DNA of 64,000 nt from Burkholderiales bacterium. Its GTDB lineage: Bacteria > Pseudomonadota > Gammaproteobacteria > Burkholderiales > Burkholderiaceae_C. The stretch spans positions 1 through 64,000 of the forward strand of contig JAECRO010000006.1 in assembly GCA_016000195.1 (NCBI GenBank), read 5' to 3'. The position numbers and the translations under genes were made by a program. Shown here in pieces: positions 1 through 7,682 of this stretch. Under the pieces are notes generated by a model, which saw only the letters and a program-made list of their open reading frames with translations, was not told the origin of the DNA and ran no database searches. Numbering within the stretch: the stretch's first letter is position 1; every line of letters starts with the position of its first letter.

Positions 1-1047
1 CGCGGTATTGCGAAGCTGCGTGCCCCGCACCTCGCGTTTTTTCCAAACAAAGGGCGCCGGGTTCTGGTTGTAGGCCTTGAGGTAGGCGTCAATATGCGCA
101 ACCAAGGCATCGACACTGGCGAAGCTGGCCCCCTTGAGGGACTTGCGAGTGAGGATGCCGAACCAGATTTCGACCTGATTGAGCCAGCTGGCCGAAGTCG
201 GGGTGTAGTGAAATTTCACGTTCGGATGCCGGGCCAGCCACTCATCGCACTTTTTGTGGGTCGACAGGTTGTCCATCACGACGTGCAAGACCTTGCCGGT
301 GGCTGTAGAAGCCACGACCTCGTCCATGAAGGCCAGGAAATCCTTGCGCGTCTTGGTTTTGTTCGTCTTGCCAATCACTTTTCCGGTCGCCACTTCCAGA
401 GCCGCAAACAGTGTGATGGTGCCGTTGCGCTTGTAGGTGCTCTTGTCGCCTTGCACCACCTTCTTGCCGGCCGGAACAAAACCCGCTGGACGCGTGATGG
501 CCTGGATGGAGGGCTTCTCGTCCACGCTCAGGACGATGGCGTTTTCCGGTGGACACAGGTAAAGTGCCACCACGTCTGCCGCCTTGGCGGCAAAGTCGGG
601 GTCCTGGCTGACACACCACGAACGCCTGCGCGCCAGACAGATGCCTTCGATGCGCAGAATTTCCCAGACCCGCCACGCCGCCACTCCCAACGTCGTCGCA
701 AGCAAGGGCCCGTCCCAGTGGCCGAACCCTTGCGGCGGCGCCAGTTCGAGCTGGGCCAGGATGCGCTCGCGCAATTCCGGGCCGTTCTTGCGCGGCGCTC
801 CCGAGCGTGGCCGGTCCTGCAGGCCCGCCACGCCAGCGGTCAAAAAACGACAGCGCCACAGGGACACGGTGTCTTTATTGAGCCCCATTTGCTTTGCCGT
901 GTCCTTGACCCCGACCCCGTCAATGCCCCGCAGCACGATGCGCGCTCGCTCCTTCAGTCGCGCTTCAATCTTTTTGCCTCGCGCCAGAGATGTCAGCATC
1001 TCGCGTTGCTCGGGCGTGCAGGGCAAAGCAGGCAAAATCCGGGGCAT
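1..1047 (-). CDS. IS630-family transposase (3' end beyond window)
   Basis: DDE transposase for cut-and-paste movement of an IS630-type element. The frame is open from ATG at 1047 to the window edge (349 codons), so only the last few residues are missing. It begins MPRILPALPC. An N-terminal helix-turn-helix part (around residues 45-75, VKDTAKQMGLNKDTVSLWR) is followed by the catalytic core: first Asp in LSVDEKPSIQA (about residue 170), second in VVMDNLSTH (about 260), and Glu in SASWLNQVEIWFG (about 295). This is the order and spacing of IS630 enzymes. No frameshift or internal stop was seen, so the enzyme may be active. The element end lies near 1116, beside a truncated IS66 gene. The family call is firm; the exact subgroup is not. 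Confidence 0.9.
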   Translation of the reverse strand, partial: MPRILPALPCTPEQREMLTSLARGKKIEARLKERARIVLRGIDGVGVKDTAKQMGLNKDTVSLWRCRFLTAGVAGLQDRPRSGAPRKNGPELRERILAQLELAPPQGFGHWDGPLLATTLGVAAWRVWEILRIEGICLARRRSWCVSQDPDFAAKAADVVALYLCPPENAIVLSVDEKPSIQAITRPAGFVPAGKKVVQGDKSTYKRNGTITLFAALEVATGKVIGKTNKTKTRKDFLAFMDEVVASTATGKVLHVVMDNLSTHKKCDEWLARHPNVKFHYTPTSASWLNQVEIWFGILTRKSLKGASFASVDALVAHIDAYLKAYNQNPAPFVWKKREVRGTQLRNTA

Positions 1048-1065
1048 GGTGAACCTCCGCTGTAA

Positions 1066-1108
1066 AACTAGGGAAGACCAAAATTTAGGCGGAAAGTTTT
1101 CCCTAATC
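1066..1108. repeat. Imperfect inverted repeat near the IS630 end
   Basis: AACTAGGGAA (1066-1075) faces TTCCCTAATC (1099-1108), pairing over about eight positions. It lies between the transposase start and the boundary with the IS66 remnant, so it may be part of the element's terminal or subterminal repeats. The other end of the element is outside the window, so the terminal repeat cannot be confirmed here. Confidence 0.4.
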
Positions 1109-1117
1109 AAGCACTAG

Positions 1118-1363
1118 AACGCGATTCGTCCGTTCGTTATTGGCAGAAAAGCGTGGTTGTTCAGTGACACGCCTGCAGGTGCCCATGCCAATGCTGTGAT
1201 TTACTCTTTGGTGCAGACGGCCAAGGCCAATGGGCTGGAGTCCTACACCTGGCTTCGCCGGGTGCTGCGTGATTTGCCTGCAGCCAAAACAGTTGCCGAG
1301 GTTGAGGCGCTGCTGCCTTGGAATTTGCGCTTAACAGAGTTAATGGGCAAATCGGCCCAGTGA
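1118..1363 (+). pseudogene. IS66-family transposase (TnpC), C-terminal remnant
   Basis: The reading frame starts at AAC 1118, directly after an in-frame TAG (1115-1117), with NAIRPFVIGRKAWLFSDTPA. It continues through SLVQTAKANGLESYTWLRRV and LPWNLRLTELM to a stop at 1361-1363. These are the conserved C-terminal blocks of IS66 TnpC transposases (the catalytic Glu-Asn-x-Ile-Arg block and the ETAKANGLEP block). About 80 residues remain of a protein of roughly 500, so it is a dead fragment. Homology starts exactly at the IS630 boundary, which suggests that the IS630 insertion, possibly with a deletion, cut the gene. A TTG at 1157 is the first candidate start codon, but expression is not expected. 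Confidence 0.85.
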
Positions 1364-1391
1364 TCCACTGTGGTTTATGGAGCGCTTACGG

Positions 1392-1713
1392 TCAAGCTGC
1401 AGCAGGCGAAACGCCCAGACCCCAGGCTGCATAGGGCTGAACATGCGGATGCACCAGCGGGTTCTGGGCGGCATTGACCAGCGGCAGCCACTGCCACGCA
1501 CTGTGTTGCTCGCCCACGGGCAGTTTGAGCAGCGCCACCTCGTCCCAGGTCAAGGCCAGCCAGTGCGGCAGGTTCACGTAGTGGGTGGACAGGCTGGCGT
1601 TGAAGGCGCTGTCGGCATAGAAATGATCCCATGCGCCCATCAACCGGGCTTTGCCCAGCAATTTCCTGCAAGCGTCCGGCGCCAGGCCAAGTTCATCGCG
1701 CCCCACGCGCAGC
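1392..1713 (-). pseudogene. Truncated duplicate of the GDP-mannose mannosyl hydrolase gene
   Basis: This stretch repeats the C-terminal half of the intact nudix gene at 3212-3799. Both encode [20 protein letters not shown] and then about 100 further matching residues. The copy ends at 1713; beyond that (to 1835, where the frame begins) the translation is unrelated, so the N-terminal half including most of the Nudix box ([16 protein letters not shown] in the full copy) is missing. Between 1478 and 1713 the DNA is identical to the full gene, while from about 1420 to 1477 it differs at several positions. A functional hydrolase is very unlikely. It marks a duplication or gene-conversion event at the end of the polysaccharide locus. 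Confidence 0.85.
1478..1713 (-). repeat. Perfect 236-bp direct repeat, copy 1
   Basis: Identical base for base to 3313-3548 (constant offset 1835). The identity ends sharply after ACGCGCAGC at 1713. The two copies flank the acyltransferase gene at 1970-3142 in the same orientation, so recombination between them would delete that gene. Confidence 0.95.
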
Positions 1714-1969
1714 GACACCGACACCCTTGCCGAAGGGCTGGACGACAGTTCATTGCTGCGCTTTTTTAACAGCGCCATGTTCGACAAGGCTGCCAAGCAA
1801 CTCCCACTCTGAAACCGGGCGGCCGGCAAGGTCATGCGCGGCTTGACCCGCAGGCGCTAGGCGCTGTTCAATGGCTCTGGCGGCACTCGCGCCATCACCA
1901 TCGGGAGGCGGCCGACATGGCTCAACCCGACCCGCTGGTCCGCAGTCGGCGCGCTGCTGGCCGCGCTCG
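1714..1969. other. Gene-free scar region with possible coding remnants
   Basis: No intact gene is visible. On the plus strand two short frames look like 3' ends of lost genes. One runs from 1714 to a TGA at 1828-1830 after KAAKQLPL. Another is open from 1861 to a TGA at 2014-2016 and ends with a hydrophobic stretch (SAVGALLAALVIALKAIL, then RLIYP). I do not recognise either. They overlap the border of the duplicated nudix fragment and the 3' end of the acyltransferase gene, which fits an old rearrangement junction. Confidence 0.4.
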
Positions 1970-3142
1970 TTATCGCGCTGAAGGCAATCCTCGATTCCCG
2001 GTTGATCTACCCGTGAGAGCCTTGATGGCGAGCTTAGCCAGTTTTATTCCGGGCAACTCCACGGTCTTGTGCAGGATCCAGGCGAGGGGGTACACGGTGG
2101 CAACCACGGCAAAAAGGCAGATCAGGTATCGTGCCCACGGATTGAGCGCGACGTAGACTGGCATCGTCGCGAGCAGTCCGGCGATGGGCGTGAGAATCAG
2201 TAAGTGCAGCAAATAGACCGCATAGGATGTGTCCCCCATGAATCTGGCCACTCGTCCTGAGAATCCGATGCGCAGCGCGCCTATGACCTTTTGAAGCTGC
2301 TGTGAAAGGGGTAATGAGCCGGTGTCCATAAGGTAGAACATACAGACTACCATGAGAATGCCCGCCAGGCGCAGGACAGGATGAGCGGGCTCCGAACACA
2401 CGGCGAAGGCTGCAACCGCTGAAAGCAGGTGCCGTCCCATCATGTTGTCATGGCGACCCACGGCAAGCCACATTCCCGCCATGAACACATAGAGTTTCAG
2501 CGGAAGGAATGACGGCATCGGGAATGCCGCCATGAAGCCGGGGAACATCCATTGCAACGCCAGTGACACCGCGATGAGCCCAGCCCCTGCGCGAATTGCG
2601 CCCACACGCCAAAACAGCAGCATGATCAGCGGGAAAGCCAGATAGAACTGCATCTCCAACCCGATCGACCAATCCGGCAGCGCCGAGCGGAACGAGTAGT
2701 GCGGGACCGCCCCGAACAGAAACGAGGTGTGTATCAGCACGTTAATAGTGCTCTGGTCGGAAAATCGCGCGGTTTCCGTAGCTGTGATAGGCCAAACGGC
2801 GGCGATGGCGTCGCGGCTCTCGCCGATAAAAGGGCCGAAAATGAGAGCTGCGACCAACAGCACGTAATACAGCGGGGCGATGCGGAAGTACCGGCGAAGC
2901 CAAAAGGATGTAGCGGTACTGGCTTTATTCCAAGGTTCTGATTGCTGCCGATGCAGGTAGTGATGGGCCATGAGAAAGCCCGACAACATCATGAAGAGGT
3001 CAACGGCCAACCCGCCCCAAGAGAGGACCGGGACGCTCCGCAGCCCGGAGAGAATCTGAACATGGGAGAGCAGCACCCAGAGCGCGGCAATGCCTCGTAG
3101 GCCGTCCAACCAGGGTATATGGGCATTGGCTTGCGGTTTCAT
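1970..3142 (-). CDS. Acyltransferase 3 family membrane protein (OafA-like)
   Basis: Predicted integral-membrane O-acyltransferase that would transfer acetyl or another acyl group to a polysaccharide. The 390-residue protein opens with the family signature IPWLDGLRGIAALWVLLSH (residues 9-27) and LAVDLFMMLSGFLMAHHY, with the conserved Arg and His of acyltransferase-3 proteins, followed by about ten hydrophobic segments. The ATG at 3142 follows a purine-rich AGAGGGA. It is the last intact gene of the locus on this side and lies between the two direct nudix repeats, which suggests that it was inserted or captured there. The last 15 or so residues overlap the rearranged region, so the C-terminus may not be original. 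Acceptor sugar unknown. Confidence 0.88.
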   Translation of the reverse strand: MKPQANAHIPWLDGLRGIAALWVLLSHVQILSGLRSVPVLSWGGLAVDLFMMLSGFLMAHHYLHRQQSEPWNKASTATSFWLRRYFRIAPLYYVLLVAALIFGPFIGESRDAIAAVWPITATETARFSDQSTINVLIHTSFLFGAVPHYSFRSALPDWSIGLEMQFYLAFPLIMLLFWRVGAIRAGAGLIAVSLALQWMFPGFMAAFPMPSFLPLKLYVFMAGMWLAVGRHDNMMGRHLLSAVAAFAVCSEPAHPVLRLAGILMVVCMFYLMDTGSLPLSQQLQKVIGALRIGFSGRVARFMGDTSYAVYLLHLLILTPIAGLLATMPVYVALNPWARYLICLFAVVATVYPLAWILHKTVELPGIKLAKLAIKALTGRSTGNRGLPSAR

Positions 3143-3211
3143 TTTTTCCCTCTGAGTGAGTCGTTTTCCAGTGCAGGTCTTCGACAGTTTTTACACATGA
3201 TAATTTTTGCA

Positions 3212-3799
3212 TTAATCCATGACCGCTTGCGCAGCCGCACCATCACGCTCAAATACCCAGGCCGCATAGGGCCGAACATACGGATGCACCAGCGGATTGT
3301 GGGCGGCATCGGCCAGCGGCAGCCACTGCCACGCACTGTGTTGCTCGCCCACGGGCAGTTTGAGCAGCGCCACCTCGTCCCAGGTCAAGGCCAGCCAGTG
3401 CGGCAGGTTCACGTAGTGGGTGGACAGGCTGGCGTTGAAGGCGCTGTCGGCATAGAAATGATCCCATGCGCCCATCAACCGGGCTTTGCCCAGCAATTTC
3501 CTGCAAGCGTCCGGCGCCAGGCCAAGTTCATCGCGCCCCACGCGCAGCATGGCCTGGACCAATGCTTCGTTCTTGCGGATGCGCCCGCCCGGCGTGAACC
3601 ACCAGCCACGCGCCGGGGCATTGATGCGCTGGCCCAGCAGCAACTGGCCATCGGGATTGGCGAGCACCCAATCGACCGATACCAGCGGCAGCGCCGCCAC
3701 GGCCGCTGCAAACTCGCCCGCCGGCAATTCCAGTGCGCGCGCCTCATGGCCACGCTCGGTATCCGGCATGATTGCAGCGCTGGCGACCTGATCCGTCAT
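3212..3799 (-). CDS. gmm: GDP-mannose mannosyl hydrolase (Nudix, Gmm/WcaH type)
   Basis: Nudix-type enzyme that hydrolyses GDP-mannose or GDP-glucose to GDP and sugar, as known for E. coli WcaH in the colanic acid cluster. The 195-residue protein has the atypical Nudix box [23 protein letters not shown] (around residues 71-93), lacking the usual REUXEE core, as in Gmm enzymes. WWFTPGG precedes the box. Its start overlaps the galU stop by 4 bp (ATGA), so the two are translationally coupled. It may balance the GDP-mannose/GDP-fucose supply produced by manC, gmd and fcl. Its C-terminal half is duplicated at 1392-1713. Confidence 0.85.
   Translation of the reverse strand: MTDQVASAAIMPDTERGHEARALELPAGEFAAAVAALPLVSVDWVLANPDGQLLLGQRINAPARGWWFTPGGRIRKNEALVQAMLRVGRDELGLAPDACRKLLGKARLMGAWDHFYADSAFNASLSTHYVNLPHWLALTWDEVALLKLPVGEQHSAWQWLPLADAAHNPLVHPYVRPYAAWVFERDGAAAQAVMD
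3313..3548 (-). repeat. Perfect 236-bp direct repeat, copy 2 (inside gmm)
   Basis: Same sequence as 1478-1713. Here it lies inside the intact gmm gene, so this is the probable source copy. Outside the block the two loci diverge at once on one side (after 3548) and gradually on the other (3255-3312). Confidence 0.95.
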
Positions 3800-4704
3800 G
3801 ACGCCAAAGTCTTGCTGCTCGCGGCGCGTTGCTGCAAAAAGGCAGCAAACTCAGTGTCCAGCTCGGGGTGGCGCAAGGCAAAGTCCACCGAAGCTTTCAG
3901 GTAGCCCAGCTTGCTGCCGCAGTCGTAGCGCACGCCTTCGTACAGGTAAGCCATCACAACGTTTTCCTTCAGGAGGGCCTCAATGCCGTCCGTGAGCTGA
4001 ATCTCGCCGCCTGAACCGGGGTGCAGATTGCGCAGCTTGTCAAAAATACGCGCGTCCAGCACATAGCGGCCCACCACACCCAGGTCAGAGGGCGCTTCTT
4101 CCGGGGACGGTTTTTCGACGATACCGCTGATGGCAAAGGCCTGCCCCTGCTTGCACTGGCGCGCAGCGTCACCGGCCACCACGCCGTAGGAGCGGGTTTG
4201 CGCAGGCTGTATGCGCTCCACCGCGACCACGCTGGCCTGATATTGTTCGTATACCTGCAGCATCTGGCGCAGCACGGGTGTCGTCGCATCCAGCAAGTCA
4301 TCGGCCAGCAGCACGGCAAACGGCGCGTTGCCCACCACGCTTTCGGCGCACAGCACCGCATGGCCCAGGCCCAGCGCTTCAGCCTGGCGCACATAAATAC
4401 AGTTGACGTGCGCGGGTTTGATTTGCTGCACCAGCTGCAGCAACTCGTTTTTCTGGCGTTTGGCCAGCAGGCTCTCCAGTTCCCACGAACGGTCAAAGTG
4501 GTCTTCAATCGCGCGCTTGCTCTGGCTGGTGACAAAAATCATCTCGGTGATGCCGGCAGCAGCGGCTTCTTCCACCGCATACTGGATCAGCGGCTTGTCC
4601 ACGATGGGCAGCATCTCCTTGGGGCTGGCCTTGGTGGCGGGCAAAAAGCGGGTGCCCAGGCCGGCAACCGGAAATACAGCTCTGGTGACTTTTTGAATGT
4701 TCAT
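3796..4704 (-). CDS. galU: UTP-glucose-1-phosphate uridylyltransferase
   Basis: Makes UDP-glucose from UTP and glucose-1-phosphate, the donor for the first sugar put on undecaprenyl phosphate and for other UDP-sugars. The 302-residue protein has the nucleotidyltransferase signature [20 protein letters not shown] (residues 9-28), [17 protein letters not shown], the metal-binding region LLADDLLD and the family segment SYGVVAGD, over the full length of bacterial GalU. It is followed by gmm with a 4-bp overlap and preceded, across 161 bp, by the wcaJ-like sugar transferase. No strong Shine-Dalgarno is visible before ATG 4704. Function is firm. Confidence 0.95.
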   Translation of the reverse strand: MNIQKVTRAVFPVAGLGTRFLPATKASPKEMLPIVDKPLIQYAVEEAAAAGITEMIFVTSQSKRAIEDHFDRSWELESLLAKRQKNELLQLVQQIKPAHVNCIYVRQAEALGLGHAVLCAESVVGNAPFAVLLADDLLDATTPVLRQMLQVYEQYQASVVAVERIQPAQTRSYGVVAGDAARQCKQGQAFAISGIVEKPSPEEAPSDLGVVGRYVLDARIFDKLRNLHPGSGGEIQLTDGIEALLKENVVMAYLYEGVRYDCGSKLGYLKASVDFALRHPELDTEFAAFLQQRAASSKTLAS

Positions 4705-4865
4705 GGTTTTTTACTTTTGGTGGTGAAAGGAAATGAAGAGAGAACCGGTGGAACTGTTTGCCTGGCACGCGTATTCCCGCCGATAAGCGCGGTACGGGCG
4801 TCAGTGCGACTTGGGAGCCTACTCAAGATCAAGTGAGGGAGTGAAAAACCGTTCGTGCTGCCCGG

Positions 4866-6236
4866 CTAATACGCGTTCTTATGCACAAACCCCTTGAACA
4901 CCGTGGCCACGATGATTCTCAGGTCCAGCCACAGCGACAGGTTTTCGATGTAATACAGATCGTATTCCACCCGCTTTGCCATCTTGTCGAGCGTGTCGGT
5001 TTCGCCCCTGAAGCCGTTGACCTGCGCCCAGCCGGTAATGCCCGGCTTGACCTTGTGGCGCAGCACATAACCCCGCACCAGTTTCTTGTAATGCTCGTTG
5101 TGCGCCATGGCATGCGGCCGTGGCCCGACGATGGACATGCGACCCTGCAGCACATTGATGAACTGCGGCAATTCGTCCAGGCTGGTGCGGCGCAAAAAAG
5201 CCCCTAGCGGCGTGATGCGCGAATCATTCTTGCTGGCCTGCGTGACCTGGGAACCTGCCTCCTGATGCACCACCATGCTGCGAAACTTGTACACCCAGAT
5301 TTCTTCACCATTCCAGCCATGGCGCTTTTGCTGGTAAAGCACCGGCCCCCGGGACGTGAGCTTGACCGCCAGCGCAATCGCCACCAGCAGCGGGCTGATC
5401 AGCAACAAGATAAAACTGGCGAGCACCAAATCCTGCACGGCCTTGATCAGGCGCACCTCGCCCGTAATGGGCGAGGCCGACAGGTCGAGCATCTGAATGC
5501 CCACCACCTCGCTTACCCCATGGTTGAGCAACTTCAGCGTAAACCAGTCGGGCACCAGCCGTATGTTGGCGGTGCTGTGGCGCAGTGCGTCGAGCACCAG
5601 GCGTATGCCCACATCGTCGCTGCGCCGCAGGCACAGCCAGACCTCGTCAATCTGGATTTTGAGCTCGTCCTGCTTCTTGATATAGGCAGCCAGTTCACCG
5701 GGCATGACCTTGCCCAGCAGGCGCAAGCCGCTCCAGGCAGCCTGATCAAGCGCTTCTTGCACATGTTCAACCGACGGGCCATCGCCGACCATCAGCACGC
5801 TCCTGTAGTTGTAGCCCTTGTCGCGCAGCCACCGCAAGCCTGCATACACCACCAGCCGCTGCAGCATCAGCAACCCCAGCGTGCCCACGCACCAGCCAAC
5901 AAACCACACCCGCGAAAAATCCGACGAAGCCTTGGTAACAAACAGCCCGATCAGCAAAATCATGATAGTGGCCGCCCAGGCAAGGGCTACCGAGCGCATC
6001 ATGGTCCCGAGTTCATTGACGCGCCAGGAGCGGTAAAGACTGGGCGAAGACACCAAAAACAGAAATGCAGCCGCCAGCACCAGCATCTTGTAGCCCGCCG
6101 GTATGTTGTGTGATTCACGAGAAGGGAGATACCACAGGCACGCCACAAAGCCGCTGATGCAAATGATCAGCATATCCAGCCCCATGGCCAGGTAGCGAAC
6201 GGAGGGTGACGACAGCCTTATCGGTGGGCGATACAT
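4866..6236 (-). CDS. wcaJ: Undecaprenyl-phosphate glucose phosphotransferase (WcaJ-like)
   Basis: Initiates polysaccharide repeat-unit synthesis by moving a sugar phosphate, probably glucose-1-P, from UDP-sugar to undecaprenyl phosphate at the inner membrane. The 456-residue protein has four N-terminal membrane helices (within residues 14-130), a Rossmann-like central domain (SVLMVGDGPSVEH, about 146-158), a re-entrant hydrophobic segment (LVLASFILLLISPLLVAIAL, about 270-290) and the C-terminal catalytic domain with YKFRSMVVHQE, RRTSLDELPQFINVLQGRMS and IVGPRPHA. This is the full architecture of polyprenyl glycosylphosphotransferases. The first 30 or so codons are duplicated upstream (about 7465-7560) next to the intact vanZ gene. 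The UDP-glucose preference is inferred from family and the neighbouring galU. Confidence 0.9.
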   Translation of the reverse strand: MYRPPIRLSSPSVRYLAMGLDMLIICISGFVACLWYLPSRESHNIPAGYKMLVLAAAFLFLVSSPSLYRSWRVNELGTMMRSVALAWAATIMILLIGLFVTKASSDFSRVWFVGWCVGTLGLLMLQRLVVYAGLRWLRDKGYNYRSVLMVGDGPSVEHVQEALDQAAWSGLRLLGKVMPGELAAYIKKQDELKIQIDEVWLCLRRSDDVGIRLVLDALRHSTANIRLVPDWFTLKLLNHGVSEVVGIQMLDLSASPITGEVRLIKAVQDLVLASFILLLISPLLVAIALAVKLTSRGPVLYQQKRHGWNGEEIWVYKFRSMVVHQEAGSQVTQASKNDSRITPLGAFLRRTSLDELPQFINVLQGRMSIVGPRPHAMAHNEHYKKLVRGYVLRHKVKPGITGWAQVNGFRGETDTLDKMAKRVEYDLYYIENLSLWLDLRIIVATVFKGFVHKNAY

Positions 6237-6356
6237 AGACTTCTTCCTTTCACAAGCGCCAGAGCCAAAACAGTGCCAGCCATATCGATTCCCACGTCCA
6301 GCAGGCGCGGGTGGCGATCAATCGCCAGAAGCTGCAGCCCCTCGGTCAGCAGCGCC
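6137..6356 (-). repeat. Duplicated wcaJ-5'/vanZ-3' border, copy A
   Basis: Roughly 85-90 % identical to about 7461-7682 (offset near 1325). It covers the first codons of wcaJ and the last third of vanZ. The match includes the stretch around TTCTTCCTTTCACAAG (6241 and 7566). The two copies flank the DUF1016 nuclease gene. Identity was estimated by eye, with several substitutions and small indels. Confidence 0.85.
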
Positions 6357-6409
6357 TGCAGTTGCAGGCCGATTAGCATCCACGAAATCCGTTGTTGCCG
6401 ATTGTTCAT
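6218..6409 (-). pseudogene. vanZ remnant with internal deletion
   Basis: A 63-codon frame that joins the start of a VanZ-like protein (ISWMLIGLQLQAL) directly to its end (LLTEGLQLLAIDRHPRLLD, then VGIDMAGTVLALALVKGR). The intact neighbour at 7543-7908 has about 60 extra residues between these blocks. The break lies at a short repeat (CAGCAG-GCC-AGC), which suggests microhomology deletion. It overlaps the wcaJ start by 19 bp and the nuclease stop by 4 bp. It could still be translated as a one- or two-helix peptide, but it lacks the middle of the fold. Confidence 0.8.
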
Positions 6410-7425
6410 TGGTCTACGGGGGCGTTATCGCTCGGCGCATTTTGTAAATACAACTCGTGCAGCTTGGCTTGCAGCAGTGCCTTGTCTGGCAACTGCGTTT
6501 GGTATTCGGCAATGAGCGCGGGGGAGAGGCTGCGGCTCAGCGCGTATTCCACCACCTCGTCGTCCTTGCTGGCGCACAGCAGCACGCCTATGGCGGCATG
6601 CTCATGCGATTTTTTAACATCGCGGTCCAGTGCTTCCAGGTAAAAGCCGAGCTTGCCCAAATACTCCGGCTCAAAGCGCCCAATCTTCAGCTCAATGGCC
6701 ACCAGGCAATTCAGCCCCCGGTGAAAAAACAGCAAATCCAGCGCAAAGTCCCGCCCACCCACTTGCAAGGGATATTGACTGCCCACAAAACAAAAGTCTC
6801 GCCCCAACTCAATCAAAAAATCTTTCAGGTGCTGCAACAAACCTTGATGCAAATCCGCTTCAGCATGGCCCTGCGGCAGGCCCAAAAACTCCACCAAGTA
6901 GCTGTCTTTGAAAATACTCAAAGCGTCGGGATGCATTTGTGACAGCACTGCTGACACTTTTGCGGGGTTGAGCACCGTGCGCTCAAATAGAGCGGTTTTG
7001 AACTGCCGCTCCAGTTCGCGGCTACTCCATTTTTCCTGAATAGCCAACCGCAGGTAAAACTCCCGCTCTTCGGGCCGCTTGCTCTGGTTGAGGATGATCA
7101 GGTTGTGTGTCCAGGGCAATTGTCTCAGCAGTGCCGAGACTTTCTCATCATCCCGATACGCCTCGTAAAACTGCCGCATGCGAAACAGGTTGCGCGCAGT
7201 AAACCCCCGCAGCCCCGGCTGCGTCTGCGCCAGGTGCGCCGCCAGCAACGCCACCACGCTATCGCCCCACTGCGCCTGCGCTATCTTTTGATTAATGGTT
7301 TGTCCCACTTGCCAATACAAGTCAATCAGCGCGGTATTCACCGCCTGCACCGCCCGCGCACGGGCAGCAATAATCAATTGAGTGATTTCGGTGAAATCGG
7401 TTTGTAGAACCAGCGGTGTCGTCAC
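6406..7425 (-). CDS. YhcG/DUF1016 family PDDEXK nuclease
   Basis: Putative nuclease of 339 residues. The N-terminal DUF1016 domain (about 10-170) contains LYWQVGQTINQKI and GLRGFTARNLFRMRQFYEAY. The C-terminal PD-(D/E)XK domain shows FALDLLFFHRGLNCLVAIELK, with Asp and the Glu-x-Lys pair at the expected spacing (about residues 235-255), followed by KLGFYLEALDRDVK. Such proteins are widespread in accessory DNA, some with proposed roles in DNA recombination or defence; the cellular role is unclear. It has no obvious link to polysaccharide synthesis and lies between duplicated vanZ/wcaJ borders, so it looks inserted. The catalytic residues appear intact. Confidence 0.85.
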   Translation of the reverse strand: MTTPLVLQTDFTEITQLIIAARARAVQAVNTALIDLYWQVGQTINQKIAQAQWGDSVVALLAAHLAQTQPGLRGFTARNLFRMRQFYEAYRDDEKVSALLRQLPWTHNLIILNQSKRPEEREFYLRLAIQEKWSSRELERQFKTALFERTVLNPAKVSAVLSQMHPDALSIFKDSYLVEFLGLPQGHAEADLHQGLLQHLKDFLIELGRDFCFVGSQYPLQVGGRDFALDLLFFHRGLNCLVAIELKIGRFEPEYLGKLGFYLEALDRDVKKSHEHAAIGVLLCASKDDEVVEYALSRSLSPALIAEYQTQLPDKALLQAKLHELYLQNAPSDNAPVDQ

Positions 7426-7460
7426 GTTTTATTCCTTCGCTTGGCCTTTAATTGCTTACA

Positions 7461-7682
7461 GGCAAGCAAAAAAAACCGCTGATGCAGATGATCTGCATAT
7501 CCAGCCCCATGGCCAGGTAGCGAACGGAGGGCGACGACAGCCTTATTGGTGGGCGGTACATAGACTTCTTCCTTTCACAAGAGCCAATGCAAAAAAAGTG
7601 CCCGCCATATCGATTCCCACGTCCATCAAACGCGGGTGCCGGTCAATCGCCAGAAGCTGCAAGCCCTCAGTCAGCAGTGCCA
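7461..7682 (-). repeat. Duplicated wcaJ-5'/vanZ-3' border, copy B
   Basis: Counterpart of copy A (6137-6356). It carries a dead 5' piece of wcaJ (about 7465-7560, including its start codon and leader) fused to the 3' part of the intact vanZ gene. It shows that the arrangement vanZ-wcaJ existed before the nuclease gene came to lie between them. Confidence 0.85.

Noticed and set aside
94-1065. Plus-strand frames over the IS630 transposase
   Set aside because: The minus-strand frame has all DDE motifs from 1047 to the edge; the plus-strand frames are shadows.
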